Shown here in pieces: positions 1 through 8,509 of a DNA stretch of 64,000 nt. The stretch's first letter is position 1; each line of letters begins with the position of its first letter. The position numbers and the translations under genes are program-made. This stretch comes from Shewanella baltica (GTDB lineage Bacteria > Pseudomonadota > Gammaproteobacteria > Enterobacterales > Shewanellaceae). Location: contig NZ_UGYM01000002.1 in NCBI RefSeq assembly GCF_900456975.1, positions 4,712,001-4,776,000 of the forward strand. The letters are read 5' to 3'. A model generated the notes under the pieces. The model was not told where the DNA came from, searched no databases, and saw only the letters and a program-made list of their open reading frames with translations.

Positions 1-351
1 GTTGAAGAAGAAGCGAATCTAGGCAATGGTAGTGGTTATTACTACCCTGAATTTGTTGAAAAAGTTAAGCAGGTCAAAACTGAAATTGCGGCAGGCAAAG
101 GTGAAAGAGTACAACCAGAGATACAGAATGTACGCCTTAAACTCAATGAACAGAAACGTATTAAGCAAAACTACAAAGAGAAGTACGAAGCGGTAAGAGA
201 ACAACTAGCTAACTTTGCTGCAGCACAGCATCACCTCAATGATAAGTTAGTACAATCTTTAGCAAGAATTGAGGAATTAGAGTTTGAGAATTCGAACCTA
301 AAAGAAAAGGTCACAGAGCTTAACAGAAGTAAGATTGTGCCAATTAAATGA
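1..351 (+). CDS. C-terminal part of a coiled-coil protein (5' truncated by window edge)
   Basis: An open frame runs from base 1 to a TGA at 349-351, giving 116 visible residues; the start lies outside the window. The visible part is highly charged and heptad-like, rich in Glu, Lys, Gln and Asn, and ends in a leucine/glutamate helix followed by a short basic tail. No catalytic motif is seen. Its composition recalls the coiled-coil accessory proteins (TnpC or DUF6262 style) encoded after tyrosine recombinases in mobile elements. That is only an inference, because the neighbouring upstream gene is not visible. A hairpin followed by a T-run about 90 bases downstream would end its transcript. Confidence 0.55.
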   Translation, partial: VEEEANLGNGSGYYYPEFVEKVKQVKTEIAAGKGERVQPEIQNVRLKLNEQKRIKQNYKEKYEAVREQLANFAAAQHHLNDKLVQSLARIEELEFENSNLKEKVTELNRSKIVPIK

Positions 352-443
352 GCTGACTTTTAACTTAGATCATTTCAAAGTGAGGTATTGTAACATTAGT
401 AGATCTTGGTCTACTAGACCGTGAGATAAGATACAAATAATAG

Positions 444-488
444 CAGCCATACGTCAGCTAAAAACGAATGCGAAATGGCTGTTTTTTT
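444..488 (+). terminator. Rho-independent terminator of the coiled-coil gene
   Basis: A 7-bp stem (CAGCCAT at 444-450 with ATGGCTG at 475-481) encloses a 24-base loop and is followed by seven T at 482-488. It lies about 90 bases after the upstream stop codon. Confidence 0.6.
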
Positions 489-496
489 GTACGCAA

Positions 497-517
497 ACCA
501 GACTAGGCAAGTCTGGT
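497..517. repeat. Short perfect hairpin near the 3' end of the Y1 transposase relic
   Basis: ACCAGACT (497-504) pairs with AGTCTGGT (510-517) across a 5-base loop. A second short inverted repeat, GGTCT-ACT-AGACC, lies near 409-421. Y1 transposases act on hairpins at their element ends, so this could be an end structure or REP-like target. No matching hairpin was found on the other side of the gene. Confidence 0.4.
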
Positions 518-617
518 CCACTAGCTCACTTGGGGACAAAAGCGTGCTATGTTTTGCGCGAAATCATCTCCATTTCGGATAAACAAAAATAATCCCAAAC
601 GCTGAGTCGTGAGCAAC

Positions 618-1651
618 TTAAGGATGTAACGCTTGGCTTGAGGCATTACCTTTACACCATTTACCGCTGTTGGGCTGCTTTTTAAACGCGCACATGCTAT
701 CCCATCGACCACTTATGCCACTGTATTGACGACGAAACTCTTTGGCTGACGTGAGCCACGCATCGGGTGCAATGCCTAATTCATTGAGTTGTTTCGGCCG
801 TTGATTATCGATATAGCCTTTCTTATCAAGGCGGATGGCGCGACCCGTCTAATCAATCAGTTCGAGATAATCGGCAAAATGAAACGGAATGCCCGCTTGC
901 TCATTCAGGTGTGCTGCGCCATCGAATTGGACGAGAGACTTGTGGTAAATATGAGTTTCATTGGTTGCGGAGTCAGTTTGTAGCGTTGAGATAGCTAATG
1001 GGCGATTGGGTGAATTGAGCGAGTTAATTCGCTCCTGAATCGATGTAAAATCAGAGAATTGCAAAGAATCGGCAATACCCGCTCTGATTGGATTTAAATC
1101 GACATACATCATACACGCGAGCAGGGCTTGTTCATCTAACAGCGCTTGCGATTTAAATCGGCCTTCCCAAAAGCACCTTTGCACTCATCTTCACGATTGG
1201 CCTTGCGGGCAATTTCTTCATTTAAACAACGCATAAACCAAGAAATACTGCTTAATTGCTCATGCCACTCGGTAATTAAGCCATCGAGTAATATGTGTTC
1301 ACCGCCGATTAAAGCATCACCATTCATATACTTAGTAGCAATTGCATGGCCTTTAGTGATTTGGCACCAACGGCTGATAATATCTTTTTGCGTTAACGAT
1401 TTGGCCTTATCGACATCTATTTTAAGCACTAAATGATAGTGATTGTTCATCACCGCGTAGGCGCAAATATCGATACAAAATATCGCAGACAAGGCTTTGA
1501 TTTTATCAACTATCCAGCCACGTCGATGCTCGTAACTGCGCCCCGAAAGCTTATCCTCACCGCACAAAAAGGCCCTTCTAACACAGTGAGTTATCACATG
1601 ATAGAAGGGCGTTGTATTGGCATCAATTAGCTGTCTTCTGGCCGAAGTCAT
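618..1651 (-). pseudogene. Decayed HUH (Y1-type, REP-associated-like) transposase
   Basis: The N-terminal frame starts at ATG 1651 with GGAG six bases upstream. It carries the HUH-like segment YAVMNNHYHLVLKI, which is the HxH metal-binding signature of Y1 transposases. The frame breaks near 1175: one base is missing in the GGTGC stretch, so the conserved FWEGRFKSQALLDE block continues in another frame. That second frame is then stopped by TAG at 849-851, at a point where relatives read Trp in LIDWTGRAIR. Reading through, recognisable sequence (TGRAIRLDKKGYI and onward) runs to TAA at 618-620. One frameshift plus one amber codon make it a non-functional copy. Reassembled length is about 340 residues, normal for the large Shewanella Y1 family. 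Confidence 0.85.
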
Positions 1652-1748
1652 TGCAAACTCCACACAGACAAAATCAGAGTGATTTAAAGCCTAGTTGAAG
1701 AGTCTGAAAAACAAAAAGATATACCTGTACCTGCTATTTTCCTGTATT

Positions 1749-2165
1749 TTACGGTAGCTCGACGAATCTTCTATTTCTGTATATCTCAGTTAATTTTTCA
1801 TTATCAAACCTTAATTCGACAATATCCATAGAACTAGCATTTAAATAAAAAACCCATCTATCACTTTTTTTAAACTCTTCACCAGAGTTTTTATGAAAAT
1901 ATGGCTCAATAAAAACATCGAATCCTTTATCTGTAACAAGAAGTTTAGAAGCACTTTCTGAAACCTTGACAAGGATAAAAACTTTGTCGCCTGAACTTTT
2001 GATTTCGGAAAAGAATTTACCTAGATTATTATAAACCTTACTCTTATCATCTCCAATAGATAGTCCATATTTCTGACCTCCTTTAATAGACTCCTCGCCG
2101 TAATAATAAAAAATAAATACAGCAAGTATTAGTAACAATAAAGTAGATAATTTTAATGCTTTCAT
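1749..2165 (-). CDS. Membrane-anchored small protein, candidate immunity protein of the Rhs toxin
   Basis: A 138-residue protein with one hydrophobic segment at about residues 5-21 and a short Tyr-rich stretch, then a soluble Lys/Ser/Glu-rich domain predicted to face the periplasm. No recognised family motif is seen. It lies 24 bases downstream of the Rhs-core/toxin gene on the same strand, is A+T-rich like that gene's 3' part, and is the last gene of the locus. In polymorphic-toxin loci the gene directly after the variable toxin tip normally encodes the cognate immunity protein. The role is therefore inferred from position only. A membrane anchor would suit neutralising a toxin active in the periplasm or at the inner-membrane face. 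Confidence 0.6.
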   Translation of the reverse strand: MKALKLSTLLLLILAVFIFYYYGEESIKGGQKYGLSIGDDKSKVYNNLGKFFSEIKSSGDKVFILVKVSESASKLLVTDKGFDVFIEPYFHKNSGEEFKKSDRWVFYLNASSMDIVELRFDNEKLTEIYRNRRFVELP

Positions 2166-2189
2166 AGTGAAGTTTCCTACAGCTCATAT

Positions 2190-3086
2190 TTAATTTAACT
2201 CTTCATCGAGTTTACGTGAATCAAGTCTACCTGATACCCGAAAAACCGGAGGTGAATTACCAACGTTCACCATTGAAGATTGATTATGTCCCGGCTGCCA
2301 TCCTCCAGTTGGTACATTGGCTGTTCCCCCATCCGCTGCATGTGCGACAGCACCTGCAGCGGAATTACTATTAACTGAGCCAGTAAAAAGACTAGGTACG
2401 TATTTGTAATTCCTATTTTCTTGAACTGTACGAGCCAAGAAACTCACATCACTATCTGAAGCATCTATTGCCCTGAAAGCAACGCCACTGTTTCCTTCGA
2501 AACTTAAAGATTGCCATGCTGAACTATCGTCTTCCCAAGTTCGAGCTGCACCTCCTGAATTTACGTGATTAACTAATCCCATTTTTCCACTTTCAAGAGG
2601 ACCCCAAGAGTATACTTTGGCATTTGGATCACCAAGATATTTTGCGTGAGAGACAATAAAGTTGTGATTTCCTATTGGAGATCCTTTTAACGCTCGACTA
2701 ACAAGAAAACTATCTCTGCCATCTGGGTCAATGTATTTATACGGATTGTTATTTGCATAACTATATCGGTTGAAATTGTGAACATTATCAAACCCAACCG
2801 GATCATTCGAATAAAACCGACCTATCAGTGGATCATAATATCGTGCCTGCATATAGGTCAGGCCCAAGTCTTTATCTTGCAGATGACCTGTATACCCAAT
2901 GCCTTCTTTATCGCCACCCATGCGCTTACCAAATGGTTCATACTGGCTGCGACTGATAATATTACCCGACTCATCCGATTCTGATACGACCGACCCTAAC
3001 ATATCTGTGTGCTGGTAACGCACGCTTGCTGCTTGAACTGGGAGCGCAAAGAGCATTAATGCACATATCACATTTATCCATTTCAT
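2190..3086 (-). CDS. Exported Rhs-associated core domain fused to a variable C-terminal toxin-like domain
   Basis: The start is ATG 3086, chosen because AAGGAAGG lies 8 bases upstream; a longer frame to 3140 lacks this. The protein has 298 residues. Residues 1-20 form a signal peptide ending LPVQAA. Residues 23-124 are a textbook Rhs-associated core: HTDMLGSVVSESDESGN, YEPFGKR, YMQARYYDPLIGRFYSNDP, FNRYSYANNNPYKYIDPDGR. From residue 126 the sequence leaves the core and becomes a domain of about 170 residues with HNFIV (141-145) and NSNS (239-242), a layout seen in some papain-like or amidase effectors; there is no recognisable active-site Cys, so the fold is unproven. The Rhs shell that should precede HTDMLGS is in the separate upstream gene, 41 bases away. 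In ordinary Rhs proteins these parts form one chain. Confidence 0.8.
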   Translation of the reverse strand: MKWINVICALMLFALPVQAASVRYQHTDMLGSVVSESDESGNIISRSQYEPFGKRMGGDKEGIGYTGHLQDKDLGLTYMQARYYDPLIGRFYSNDPVGFDNVHNFNRYSYANNNPYKYIDPDGRDSFLVSRALKGSPIGNHNFIVSHAKYLGDPNAKVYSWGPLESGKMGLVNHVNSGGAARTWEDDSSAWQSLSFEGNSGVAFRAIDASDSDVSFLARTVQENRNYKYVPSLFTGSVNSNSAAGAVAHAADGGTANVPTGGWQPGHNQSSMVNVGNSPPVFRVSGRLDSRKLDEELN

Positions 3087-3127
3087 AAAATTAGCCTTCC
3101 TTAACACTGATGTTTGTCCCTGAGCAA

Positions 3128-6100
3128 TTATTGAGTACATTGGCTACCACTCAGCGTCCAGCCAGATGGGCAAGTGTAAACGATAGCGGTGGTTGCCAAT
3201 CGGCTACATTGAGAGCCGCTCAGAGTCCAACCTGAAACACAGGCATACACAGGGGTACTGGTCGCATTTTGTGATAACGTGCGAGTACAGCTAGTACCAC
3301 TTAGCGTCCAACCTGCATCACAGGAATACACAGATTTCGGCGTGGCGGCATAGGTTTCAGTGCACTCCCATAAACGCATTCCCCCACCCATTGGTTCACC
3401 CCCCGTACAAGATAATCCTGTACCAGTAGGTGGCTTACTTGATGTTTGACTAAAAAAGCGAGAACACATCGAGGTCGCTGAATTGAGCGAACCGCCTCTA
3501 GGGCAACTCAATTGAGTTGTACTGTTAGCCGTTTTGGATTCCGTCTTCTGGCAAGTCGACCCCGACAGGGTGTAACCCGTTGGGCAACTGTAGCTATAAC
3601 TGCTAATGCTGGCCGCCTGTGTTTCTGCTTTCTCACAAAGCGTTCCTGCCGTGTTTAAGCTGTATCCCACAGGGCAAGTCTTCGTTGCTGGTTGAGTGAC
3701 TGCGCATCCTGATGGCGGGCAAATATCCACTTCAGCCACTATCTGCTTACCAAGGTAAACGCTGTCTGTCTTTTTACCATTATCATCTTCACGGTACAGT
3801 AGCTGTCCGGCTTTGTTATATACGGTATAAGCAGTACCTGATGGCTTGTTCTGTTTGATTTTGCGATTAAAGCCATCATAGACATAAGCCATGTCTTTAG
3901 CGGCCACCATTTGCTGAGCACGATTAAAACTCAGTGAATAACGTCCGTTATGAGTAATATTGCCAGCGGTATCATATTGATAGCTGTAGGCATAGGCACC
4001 ACTTAAGTTATTTAAACGATTAAGCGTGTTGTAATGGTAGTTGATAGTGGAATTGTTCAAACTACGGCTAAGGATGTTACCCAGACCGTCATAGACGTAA
4101 CGTCCTGTTCCCCATTTGCCATCGGCAGACCTCAGCCTATCGACGCCATCGTAACTCAGGTTAGATATGTTGTTGCTTGAGTCAACACCATCAATCAAGC
4201 GGGTTAAATTGTCGTTACTGTCATAACTAGGGTCGAGGCTATTCTTCAGCGAGCCAGCTTTGATATCCGTTAGCGCATCAATTCGCCCAGTGGTGTCCAA
4301 TGCGACGTTACGCACAATGCCATTACCATAGGTGAATTGTTTAAGTTGTCCATTTGGATAATAACTGACTCCTGAAGCATAGGTGCCCGCTTTTGTGGCT
4401 TGACCTAATGCATTAGGCGCAAAGTCCACCACGGCACCAGAGGGATATTGGAGAGAGGCAACACTACCTAAGCTATCGTAGCCCGATGTCAACGCAAAAC
4501 TGCGACCATCAATGCTGAGAGTTTCACTCTGAGGCAAGTTGAGACTGTTATATTGATATTGCCACGAAGCCGTTCCCGTTGTTAACGACTTCAAATTGCC
4601 GTTATTGTCATAGGTATACTGTCTGTCAGGTGTTGAATCTGGGAAGTCTTCAGTCTTGAGTGCACCGACGTTGTCATAAGTAAGCACCACTCTATGTGCC
4701 GAAGGTACGGAGGCTTCATCACAAGACGTCGTACTACCAGATGTCCCCTCTGCTCGCCATATCATTTCACCAACATTATTATAGCCAAATGCTGCCATCC
4801 CCGTATCAGGACGCACCACCTTACACAGGTCGCGATAGCCATTGTACAAACGGTTTTCCGTAATCGAGCCCTGAGTAATGGCAACAATTTGGTCTAATTC
4901 ATTGTAGTTGATACTAATGACATCAGTATCAGGCGCAGCTATCTGCGTCGCTTTCTCACTCGATGGCGAGCCATAAGCCAAATAATTTGTTAGCGTTGTA
5001 TTGCCACGACCATCTGTTACTGCAGTTTGATTGCCTGATAGATATTGCGTCGTTGTCTGGCTATTATCACTTGTGCGAGTTGTGGATGTGGTGCGAATGA
5101 GCCCATCGTAAGTGATAGTGGTTCCCAGCGTCTCATCAGGTGAGGTCGATGGAAATGAAGTAAAGGTAGGCTTACCGTAAACGTTAAATGCTTGGCTAAT
5201 ATATTTAGCGGTTGCAGACTCGTTATTTAAGTCCCACTCTTTCACTAAAATAGGCCTCATTAAGCCATCGAGCGTGACCGTCTTTTTGTAGTTGCCACGT
5301 GTAATATTTTGGAACAATGCCGCATTATCACTACTGTCTAAGTCGTAGCTAATAGTTGTATCAGCCCATCGCGTATCCGCATTCTTTACATTGATAACGC
5401 GGTTATTACTGTCATAACGATAGTGAGTTTCAACACCATTAAAGTCGGTTACTTTGGTGATATTGCCACTGCCATCGACCACCATTGATGCCGACAAAAA
5501 ACAGGTATCTGGGTTTGCACAATTAGCAGTGTCACGTTGAGGGATTTTGATTAACTGCGGCTTGCCACGCATATAATTGGCAAATGCCATCCAACGATTG
5601 TTTGCATTGAACGTAGTTTGCTTTATGTTGCCATCACCATAGTAACTGTGCGTGCTGAGCAATCTGCCATTTTGATACTCTTGGTAAAGCGAAGACTTTT
5701 CGGCGGAATTATCAGGATAATAGGTATTCTTCTTGGCGGTGATATAGTTAACCCCATCAAATGAAATGGCGTTGCTATCCTCAAGATTAATTAACCAATT
5801 ATTCAAATCATGATAATACGTATTTTTTAGGTATTTCCTATTAGCATTAAAACCATTGGACTCTACCGTTAACTCGGGTGAGCCGTAGTTATTGAAGTTT
5901 AAAAACTCTTTAGTATAAGCATCAACTCTTGAGTCTTGCGTATGTTGATAGATAGTACTTTTTATATTATTGACAAAGCTATTGTACTGCGACTCATTTT
6001 CAAATGAAGCGGCGCTGCCTAAAAAAATTTTTCCGTCCCATTTACCGCTAAATAACTGCGATTTACCTATCGCACTCCCTTGGCCATAGGTCATCTCGCT

Positions 6101-7816
6101 GCGCTGCAATAATGTGGTACCGTCAGTATCGTACAAGTAGGTCGCAACCTCCTTATCTTGCGAATAGTTATAACGACGGTCAAACACATGGATTGCTTTA
6201 CTACCATCAGGAGCAACCACAGTGGTTGAACGTAAATCCATTGCTGACATGCCACTTGGTAGTTCTGGTAGACCCGATAATGCCTGTGGTGCAGGTCCAT
6301 AATCGCCACTTCCATCTACGTATTGCCCTGGGTTTTGTGAGTAACTGTAATACCAATGCAGTGGAGAAACGCCTTTCCCTGATAACGTTTTTCTAATCAG
6401 CGCAAAGTTTGAAAAACATCTATTGTGAACGTTGATCCTAATATTAGGTAGCCGTTCAAATTGCTTAGGTACTTGTGAGCGTCCAAACAGTGTTGACCGA
6501 ACCTCAAACTCAGCTTTCAATCCATTAGGATGAGTCACTCGACTAACATAAGATCGAGGCACATAATTAGGATTCATCTCAGAAAATGTGCACTGCATGT
6601 CATCTTGTTGGGAGTCGCCTAGACTGTATTGAATATGGCGCTGCTCTAAGGCATTAGTCGGTGCAAAGTCAATATCATATACCCATTCACGTCCATCAGG
6701 TAAAACAACACGATAAAGTTGGTCTGGATAAATACTAATACCTCCAATAACCTTTTTCTCAGTTGCGATTCGATAATAGTACGACCAGGTTTTTCCATCA
6801 CTTGTAATAGACTTAATACGCTTTCGTTCTACACCAGGTTCATAAGTAAAATGAATAGACCTGCCATCGGAAGAGGTAATCGAATCCAATTGGTCTGGCG
6901 CGCTGTAGTGATAGGTTACTTTATTATTAAACCTATCTTTTACCTCGGTAACCTGCATATATGCTTTAAATACGGGGGTTGTAGTTGTCCATGTAGCACT
7001 CGTTTCTTTATCGACGAAAGGGATTTCTAATATCTCTGCTGGAAAAGTGCGTAACATGCTAAACGTATAGGTAATCCCCTGTGGAGATGTGGCAATAAAC
7101 GCCTCTGAGTTGCCATTAGCCTGACAGGTGATACGCCAGTTTTTAGCAACCCGCGTGACACCTGGGGTTACCGTATTAGGTTCAAGTAATCGCTCTGAGC
7201 CTACGCTTGGGACGTTAATAAAGTCACCGTTCCAATATTGTTTCGCGACAATATAGCCCATACCATCGCCAAGGTAACTTGAACCTGGATTGAGGGAGCC
7301 TGAGCAAGGTTTGCCATTTGTCCAAGTATTAACTGTAGCATCACCATCTACTATGGTGGTAGAAATTGACGGTATATCTAACTGCCAATCCGCAAAGTGC
7401 AATAATTGCCCCTGTGAATATTGGACTCCTTTATAAACTCGAGTAATACCCATTTCGATAGGAAAATTACCAGGAATTACTAAATCAGTATTTGTCATAC
7501 TGATAGCCCCTGAATTTAAATCAACCTTTTCACCGAAAAGCTCAGTTGTTTCAGGGGTCACCTCTGTTTTTATATTCATCCTTGCTAAGGCAAGTTCAGC
7601 GGTATTTGTGGGGGATGTGTCCGAACCTCCGGTATTTGCCGCTGATACAACAGCAAATTTTGAAATACCCTGAGGCTGTTGAGTAAGACCAAAGCCAGGC
7701 TCCTCCAAAGCTTCAGCAATCACAGGATTGATGTCGGCAGCATACGCTGCACTTGTAAGGGGCGATAAAAATGTCAAAAATAATGCGGAAGACAGTTTCT
7801 TGTAACCGATATCCAT
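3128..7816 (-). CDS. Secreted Rhs/YD-repeat shell protein with a cysteine-rich repeat tail
   Basis: A 1562-residue protein with a signal peptide at residues 1-27 (SAAYAADI at the predicted cut). The N-terminal third has VDLNSGAISMTNTDLVIPG, typical of exported Rhs/wall-associated proteins. YD repeats run through the middle and C-terminal half (for example YDNNGNLKSL, YDGLGNILSRS, YDTAGNITHNGR, YDGFNRKIKQ). The chain reaches YLGKQIVAEVD at about residue 1360. A normal Rhs would continue there into the HTDxLGS core. Instead about 200 residues follow with roughly seven copies of C-x2-G-[WY]-x-L-x4-C, such as CPSGWTLSGSQC, and the protein ends right after the last copy. The core and toxin are supplied by the next gene. 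The Cys repeats may form disulfide-stabilised modules outside the cytoplasm. No type VI PAAR or VgrG domain is visible, so general export is likely. Confidence 0.85.
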   Translation of the reverse strand: MDIGYKKLSSALFLTFLSPLTSAAYAADINPVIAEALEEPGFGLTQQPQGISKFAVVSAANTGGSDTSPTNTAELALARMNIKTEVTPETTELFGEKVDLNSGAISMTNTDLVIPGNFPIEMGITRVYKGVQYSQGQLLHFADWQLDIPSISTTIVDGDATVNTWTNGKPCSGSLNPGSSYLGDGMGYIVAKQYWNGDFINVPSVGSERLLEPNTVTPGVTRVAKNWRITCQANGNSEAFIATSPQGITYTFSMLRTFPAEILEIPFVDKETSATWTTTTPVFKAYMQVTEVKDRFNNKVTYHYSAPDQLDSITSSDGRSIHFTYEPGVERKRIKSITSDGKTWSYYYRIATEKKVIGGISIYPDQLYRVVLPDGREWVYDIDFAPTNALEQRHIQYSLGDSQQDDMQCTFSEMNPNYVPRSYVSRVTHPNGLKAEFEVRSTLFGRSQVPKQFERLPNIRINVHNRCFSNFALIRKTLSGKGVSPLHWYYSYSQNPGQYVDGSGDYGPAPQALSGLPELPSGMSAMDLRSTTVVAPDGSKAIHVFDRRYNYSQDKEVATYLYDTDGTTLLQRSEMTYGQGSAIGKSQLFSGKWDGKIFLGSAASFENESQYNSFVNNIKSTIYQHTQDSRVDAYTKEFLNFNNYGSPELTVESNGFNANRKYLKNTYYHDLNNWLINLEDSNAISFDGVNYITAKKNTYYPDNSAEKSSLYQEYQNGRLLSTHSYYGDGNIKQTTFNANNRWMAFANYMRGKPQLIKIPQRDTANCANPDTCFLSASMVVDGSGNITKVTDFNGVETHYRYDSNNRVINVKNADTRWADTTISYDLDSSDNAALFQNITRGNYKKTVTLDGLMRPILVKEWDLNNESATAKYISQAFNVYGKPTFTSFPSTSPDETLGTTITYDGLIRTTSTTRTSDNSQTTTQYLSGNQTAVTDGRGNTTLTNYLAYGSPSSEKATQIAAPDTDVISINYNELDQIVAITQGSITENRLYNGYRDLCKVVRPDTGMAAFGYNNVGEMIWRAEGTSGSTTSCDEASVPSAHRVVLTYDNVGALKTEDFPDSTPDRQYTYDNNGNLKSLTTGTASWQYQYNSLNLPQSETLSIDGRSFALTSGYDSLGSVASLQYPSGAVVDFAPNALGQATKAGTYASGVSYYPNGQLKQFTYGNGIVRNVALDTTGRIDALTDIKAGSLKNSLDPSYDSNDNLTRLIDGVDSSNNISNLSYDGVDRLRSADGKWGTGRYVYDGLGNILSRSLNNSTINYHYNTLNRLNNLSGAYAYSYQYDTAGNITHNGRYSLSFNRAQQMVAAKDMAYVYDGFNRKIKQNKPSGTAYTVYNKAGQLLYREDDNGKKTDSVYLGKQIVAEVDICPPSGCAVTQPATKTCPVGYSLNTAGTLCEKAETQAASISSYSYSCPTGYTLSGSTCQKTESKTANSTTQLSCPRGGSLNSATSMCSRFFSQTSSKPPTGTGLSCTGGEPMGGGMRLWECTETYAATPKSVYSCDAGWTLSGTSCTRTLSQNATSTPVYACVSGWTLSGSQCSRLATTAIVYTCPSGWTLSGSQCTQ

Positions 7817-8509
7817 ATCACGTTGTCCTTATTTTTATTCAACATGAATTACTAATATATTTAATGTTATTCTTTAAATTTGAGATTAAATCGATCTCAG
7901 CTAAAGTTAATGTTGCCAATATCGGCACGGTAACATTTATGCGTGTAAAATAACATTGCAAACACTATTGAAACAAGTGGTTGTAGGAAGCTTGGTGAAT
8001 TCACACCAGTTAATTTTAAAGACAAAAACCTACACATTATTCAATTAGCGCCATGAACTAACCAATAGCTCAACATAAAGTGAAATTAGTCACTACAAAA
8101 AAAATTATTAGTAGTTTTATTTTTTTAATCATAGTTGCCCATCTATAGGATTTTTCGCTAACATTTCTCGAACAAAATACGGTATTTCGTCTTAGCACAA
8201 ACCTCATTGTGAGGGAGATTCATCCCCAACATGTTGAATAGATGGATAATGTCAGTTTGGTTTGGGAGGTTAACTAATATGACCCAATTTGTTACGCTCC
8301 GTTAATTGTTTAGTTTTTAGTCTAAAAATGGAAATAGCTATACCTCATCGATTGATGCATAAACGCTAGGAGTATGTTGGAGATGCCATTCTTAATTTTA
8401 CAGAATGGATTACAAAATCTCATGCATAAGTGAATGTAAGGCGATGTTTAAAAGTAAAGCGCTGAATTGCTTTGGGGCATAAACGTATAAATCCATCTAC
8501 TGTCAGATA
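7817..8509. other. Gene-free A+T-rich interval between the Rhs locus and umuC
   Basis: About 690 bases with no convincing gene on either strand. It must hold the Rhs locus promoter, but no box stands out. One curiosity is a nine-codon frame at 8279-8305 preceded by GGGAGG (peptide MTQFVTLR), perhaps the stump of a lost gene. Confidence 0.5.

Noticed and set aside
390..530. Attachment site of an integrated element
   Set aside because: Two short inverted repeats are present, but no direct duplicate was found elsewhere in the window and no integrase is visible.
521..712. Minus-strand frame of 63 residues
   Set aside because: It lies beyond and out of frame with the transposase relic; the true reading continues in another frame to 618.
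2160..2189. Terminator between toxin and immunity genes
   Set aside because: No stem or T-run; the two genes look co-transcribed.
8279..8305. Nine-codon frame with a good ribosome site
   Set aside because: Too short to support as a gene; kept only as a note on the interval.
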